From NCBI RefSeq assembly GCF_002288925.2, contig NW_022098057.1, forward strand, positions 64,843,641-64,907,640: a stretch of 64,000 bases of DNA. Reading direction: 5' to 3'. The notes under the pieces were generated by a model. The model was given only the letters and a program-made list of their open reading frames with translations, made no database searches and was not told the DNA's origin. A program made the translations under genes and the position numbers. The stretch comes from Delphinapterus leucas. Taxonomy: Eukaryota > Chordata > Mammalia > Artiodactyla > Monodontidae. Positions 59,703 through 64,000 of the stretch are shown here, one piece after another (within the stretch, counting starts at the first letter, position 1; each line of letters begins with the position of its first letter).

Positions 59703-62574
59703 GACTGAGGAAAATCCTGTGAGCACCAAGACGTGGGGAAATACAGGACGGGGAATGGAAAGTTACAGGGGCCTCCACTAACATGTGGGGCTCCAAAGTT
59801 GCAGGGAAATCTGGGGTGGCTATCTAAGGGGGGGCCTTGTGGTGGCTGTCCTTGATTAATGGGGCTGCCAAGAGATCTGGAGAACAGTGGCCTCTAATGG
59901 CTCTGCTGTTGTATCAAAATGAGCCTTCTGTAATTGGTTAAGCTAGCTTTCTAAAGGACTTGTGCTTTTGAGATGTAAATGATCTACCTGGCCTCTCTGG
60001 ACTTTAATCTTCCATGATCTCTAGAAGTATAGGAGAAAAAAGAGCTTTTAGGTAAACTCTATAGAAATAATTATGTTTTGGGAATGTCTGTCTAAAGTAG
60101 TCCCTCCATATTTTGGTAACTTGAAACTAAAGTTGAAAGAAGAGAATTCATGGGCCATTTCAAATAGGATAAAATATTGGAACATTAATTGCTGGGAGGG
60201 TCTAAGTTTATCTACCTCTACCTGCTTAAGAGAGGGAGACTAAAGCATTGTTTTCCAATCAGGAAATGCACAATTACTTGCTTCTTGGTTTTCGCCAGAG
60301 ATGAAGGTTTTCAAGGGTTAAGATTATAATCAGTCATAATTCTTGTAACCAAGTTTCTTTATTGATTACATTGTGATCAGGTGTTTAACTGTGCCTTTTA
60401 AAGTTTTTGTCATTTACAGACAGTTATTGTTTTATTCTGATGCTTTTTTGCAAAAATGCTTCATCTTCAAGAAGATTCATAGGAAGGACTTTTTGAGAAG
60501 TATAGGTCTCTGATAAATTACCACTGAACGGGTTAAGAAATTAAAGAATCCTAATGGAAAACCTAATGGCTTCATAAAAAGTTAACAAAAGGATTGGTTA
60601 CTGAGTGAACTGGTGGATACGGTAATAATGTTTATGGGGTTTGTCCGGAATGTCACTGGTTTTGATCTGTGTTTTCCAGGTAGAGAGAAACCCTTCTGCA
60701 CAAGTTAGTTATGACACACAGCAATTCGGTAAACTACACCTGTGGGTAGAATTGAAGCATTTTTTTCTTTTCTCTCTTCCTGGTTCCTCCAGAAATTGGA
60801 GACTCTTGGGCTCTGAGCAGCCTTAGCAGGTGAATGGGAAAGACTGTCTCCTGTCATGTGCAGGAATCTTGATATTTTGGGGACCTCTAGAAGAGGGAAA
60901 TCCACTGGGGTGGAGCCTGATAGCAGGCCTTTGGCATGGCTTTCCTGTCCTTGAGAGGCCTTTTGAGAATTCAGTCTGACACTCCTGAGGAGTTCTACCA
61001 CAGTCAATTTGGAGGAGCCTGTATGGTCAATTGACCAGACTTGTTTTGCAAACAAATTAGTCTTGATTTGACTTGTTTGGTGGAGATGAGGGTAATTTTA
61101 GAGAGAACAATATTATGTTTCAGTGGACGTTAAATTCTAGTTCTATTAATTGAGGTCTGTATTTATGAAAGTTACTGTGTTAGTCATACTTTTGCCCTCA
61201 TATTCTGGATAGAAAGAAAATTAGTGAAATGGCCACAGAGTATAATGACTTATGAAATGTCACACTGCTTGCTTTAAGTTTGCTGCGAAAAGCACATGTA
61301 CTATGCTTGTATGACAATTGGGTATAAGTGATAAAATGTATAGCCTATAAAGTGTTTCCCCATTAATATACCTCTCAGCATATTCACAAGATCTGAGTAG
61401 TTTTCTCCCAATGTGAATGACTAGGCAAATATAAAGGAGGCCTAGCTTGGACTATGGATCGTGAGGGACATGATCTGAACCTGGGGTAGGAGCCAGCACC
61501 GCAGAATTGATGGATGGATATTTTGATCATCAGTGCTTTTCTGTTGAACGATTTGCAGTCAAAAGGGGAAATGATGGAAAAATCTGCATATACTGAGGTA
61601 TGGGGAAGTCATTCTGGCTTATACATGGTTTAACTTAAACTTTACTGACCAGAGCAGCCTGTTTTGTGGCCTTTCAGAAATGCATTGTACATATGCTTTG
61701 GCCATTAAGGAAGGGAATGCATTTGAAAGTCAAAATGGAGTAGCTGTAGTTCGGACATCCAAGGTAAAACTAGGTGGCCATTGTATATGTGATTTTGGAC
61801 ATGTTGTTGTATTACAGAAAACTTGAGTTTTCTGAAACTGCACTGCAGACCAGGACAGAAACCACAGGCGGGTGTGGTATTATCTCTGAATGCGGTTACC
61901 ACTTGTATTTTGCTTAACTGTCATGATCCCCCCTGTGTAGTGCCTGTTAGTTGTCTTGCGTTTCCTCCCTATGAGGGAGGAAATCTGTTTGAGGAATGAG
62001 CTGCAACACTGACCTCACAAGCCTCAAGTGAGTCTAATTGCTGGGTCTACAGCGAGATGCTGTGCTCACCTCCTCTGAACTTCCATGAGAAATCAACCCA
62101 GCTAATGTGACTAGGTGGGGACTACTGATAGTGGGGAGGAAGGAGTCACCATCTTCCAGTCCCATATGCTAATATGTCAGAAGGACCCCCCATTGGTAAA
62201 TGGTACTGTACAACTGCCTGCCCATGAGCCCCCTGGGCTATGCTGTGTGGAGTAGAATAGGCTGGCTTCTGGACACACAAGTCCACCTAATGGGACTAAC
62301 TTTTTTGTTTGGAAAGACCTAATGGGATCACCCCTAATGTCACTCAACATAACATGGGGTGGCAGACCTGTACTGTGACTGCTGAGTCATGACTAGGCCA
62401 GGGCCTGCCCCTCCTTGGGGGTGGCTCTGGGTTTGTGAAAATCAGGGATGGCCTGTCTGTATTGTATTTGTGGTATACGGTTGCAGTGTCCCTCTACATA
62501 CCTGACCCCAGGGATATTGTGGAAGAGGAGCCGGCCAAGATTGTAAGGGTCGTGCAGGGTATGTAAGGGTGGAG

Positions 62575-63012
62575 TATATGGCCAGGCCACTCAAGATGGC
62601 TGTTCTCTTGCTCTCTATACATCCCCTGCCTGACCAGTGCCTGTTTCACGTATATCTAACCCACATGACTGACCTTCCAGGTGAAATAAACTCTAGTTTA
62701 ACATACTTCCAGACCCCAGCTAGTGATGGTTCTTATCAAAGGGGCGGTGAGGCATGTGCTCCTCTGCTGGTAATGAGCCCATCTGACATCAGTTCTCCTA
62801 TAACTGGGAATCTCCCCTTCCCCTGGGAGTGAAGACTGCTGCCGTGTCCTGCACCGCACACAGTGGGGTGTCGCTCCAGGACCTTGTTTCAGATGGGTAA
62901 GCTCCCCCATCCATTAAACTATTGATGACTCTGTTGCTGACTCCCGGCTCTTCCTTCTTTCTTGAAGCTGGGCAAGCACAGGGCTTATAGGCCTGTGGGG
63001 TGCAGCCCAACA
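62575..63012 (+). repeat. 3' LTR of the endogenous retroviral element
   Basis: It aligns with the 5' LTR from 'atggccaggccactcaagat' to the end CCCAACA. The first dinucleotide is TA instead of TG. A weak purine run (AAGGGTGGAG, 62565-62574) precedes it as a likely polypurine tract. It includes AATAAA near 62684 and ATTAAA near 62913. Confidence 0.85.
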
Positions 63013-63330
63013 CTGGCTTTAAAGTTGGAGGAAGGGGGACATGAGCCAAGGGTGGCTTCTAAACCTGGAAATGGCCCTCAGCTGACATCTAGCAAAAAAA
63101 CAGGGATCTCAGTCCTACAATTGCAAGGAACTGCCTCTTCCAATAACCCAAATGGTCAAGTAAGCAGATTCTCCACTAGAGCCTCCTGAAAGGAACATGG
63201 CCTTGTTGACACCTTGATTTTAGTCCAGTTTCATACTTCTGACTTATATAACTGTAAGGTAATAAGTTGGTGTTAAGTCACTAAATTTGAGGTAATTTGT
63301 TACAGCAGCAATAGAAAATTAATACATGAT
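63013..63330 (+). mobile_element. MLT1-type LTR, 3' part
   Basis: It resumes with CTGGC and 'tttaaagttggaggaagg', then 'gttgacaccttgattttagt', 'taactgtaaggtaataagtt' and 'tttgttacagcagcaataga', the MLT1 3' end. Together with 58980-59233 it makes one interrupted LTR. Confidence 0.85.
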
Positions 63331-63626
63331 CTTAATCAGGGGTCATATAGATACTATGTGAGCAACTTTGAAATCTTATGTGAGACGAATTGCTGCCGTT
63401 ATATACTAAACATGTAGGTATATTAAATATGAACCGTGTATAAATCTCAGGAAAGGAAACCAGCTTCATAGAAATACCAAAATACTGATTTTGAATGTGC
63501 TTGTGTATCTCACATAGGATTTAGCATGAAGTAATTAAAATGACTGAAAATCATTTAATGGTGTAAACACCATGAACTGCTGTGGTGCTACACAATGGAA
63601 AATATGATTTAGTTTAATTTCTGAGC

Positions 63627-63937
63627 CAGTGCTTTCAACGGAAATATTATGCAAACTAGAATAATAGGTGAATCCAATATAATTGAAAACTTTCTAGTAG
63701 CCACGTAAGTAAAAGAAACAGGTGAAATTAATTTGAATAATGTATTTTTAGTTCAGGATATGCCAAATATCATTTCAACATATAATCAACATGAACATTA
63801 TCAATGAGATAGTTTACATTCCTTTTTAGTACTAAATCCTTGAAATCTGGTATGTATTTTATATTTATAGTACATCTGGATTAGCCACACTCTAAGTGTT
63901 CATTAGCCACATGTGGTTGTGATATTGGACAGAACAG
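63627..63937 (+). mobile_element. MER33-like hAT-Charlie MITE
   Basis: The left end is 'cagtgctttcaacggaaata' and the right end 'gatattggacagaacag', imperfect inverted copies. The body has 'actttctagtagccacgtaa', 'agaaacaggtgaaattaatt' and 'cattagccacatgtggttgt', as in MER33. The flanks TTCTGAGC (63619-63626) and CTCTATAC (63938-63945) are decayed TCTAGA-like targets. Confidence 0.75.
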
Positions 63938-64000
63938 CTCTATACAGAAAAGTCTTCTCCACTACAGAGTTTCTGATACTTAACCACTTCCATGTTTCTG

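Larger units (their letters stand above)
59234..63012 (+). mobile_element. LTR-flanked endogenous retroviral element, internally short, inserted in MLT1
   Basis: Two similar LTRs in direct orientation bracket a ~2.9-kb interior (59683-62574). The pair is flanked by a 5-bp target duplication CTGGC (59229-59233 and 63013-63017). The interior is far shorter than a complete provirus and shows no frame longer than ~116 codons and no recognisable gag, pol or env motif. It is therefore a defective or non-autonomous copy. It has two LTRs, so it never recombined to a solo LTR. It is sense to CTNNA3. I cannot assign the family beyond a probable class I type. Confidence 0.8.
49772..64000 (+). other. CTNNA3: CTNNA3 intron, 5' part (downstream of exon B)
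   Basis: Start of the next intron. In human this region of CTNNA3 hosts the nested gene LRRTM3, but no LRRTM3-like leucine-rich-repeat frame is visible before the window ends. Stretches without recognisable features are 49870-50330, 50370-51165, 51730-52860, 53040-54330, 55025-56515, 56655-57590, 58280-58975 and 63335-63625. Confidence 0.85.

Noticed and set aside
49772..64000. A possible nested LRRTM3 gene, known from a CTNNA3 intron in human
   Set aside because: No leucine-rich-repeat frame or LRRTM signature is visible on either strand in this portion.

Overview
The window is AT-rich, repeat-loaded nuclear DNA from a placental mammal. It holds part of one gene in + orientation, the alpha-T-catenin gene CTNNA3. 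Two coding exons can be supported: 1896-2159 (88 codons) and 49568-49771 (68 codons). Both are flanked by consensus splice sites, both are in phase 0, and their translations join directly across a 47.4 kb intron. The remaining sequence is the end of the preceding intron (1-1895), the intron between the exons (2160-49567) and the start of the following intron (49772-64000).

The repeats point to a cetartiodactyl, most likely a whale or dolphin. Two tRNA-derived SINEs of the CHR type (14828-14950 and 15799-16137) and L1s with a cetartiodactyl-type 3' end (37864-38335) are present. I saw no ruminant BovB/Bov-tA and no pig PRE1 elements. This assignment rests on remembered repeat consensus sequences, not on a search.

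Layout: 1-7600 is intron with ancient L1, MIR and L2 pieces plus exon A. 7643-10610 holds two L1 5' halves joined tail to tail; one carries tandem ~200-bp 5'UTR monomers. 12180-22560 is a stack of minus-strand L1s, in which one L1 is inserted inside another with a recognisable target duplication and itself carries two CHR SINEs. 24420-26200 is an unclassified repeat cut by an L1 3' end. 26200-33300 is mostly unique intron with small DNA-transposon relics. 33309-39540 is a sense L1 with both ends, with disabled ORF1 and ORF2, interrupted by a younger 5'-truncated L1. 43118-43345 is a perfect 114-bp tandem duplication, followed by a deleted minus-strand L1 (43385-47235). Exon B follows. The last 14 kb holds MLT1-type and ERVL-like LTRs and a 3.8-kb LTR-flanked endogenous retroviral element (59234-63012) inserted into an MLT1 LTR, with a 5-bp target duplication.

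No other protein-coding gene, RNA gene, CRISPR array or prokaryote-like system was found. All longer open frames outside the two exons come from L1 (sense or antisense), LTRs or simple repeats. The interest of the window lies in the nested retroelement history inside a very long cadherin-catenin gene intron, not in a new protein system.
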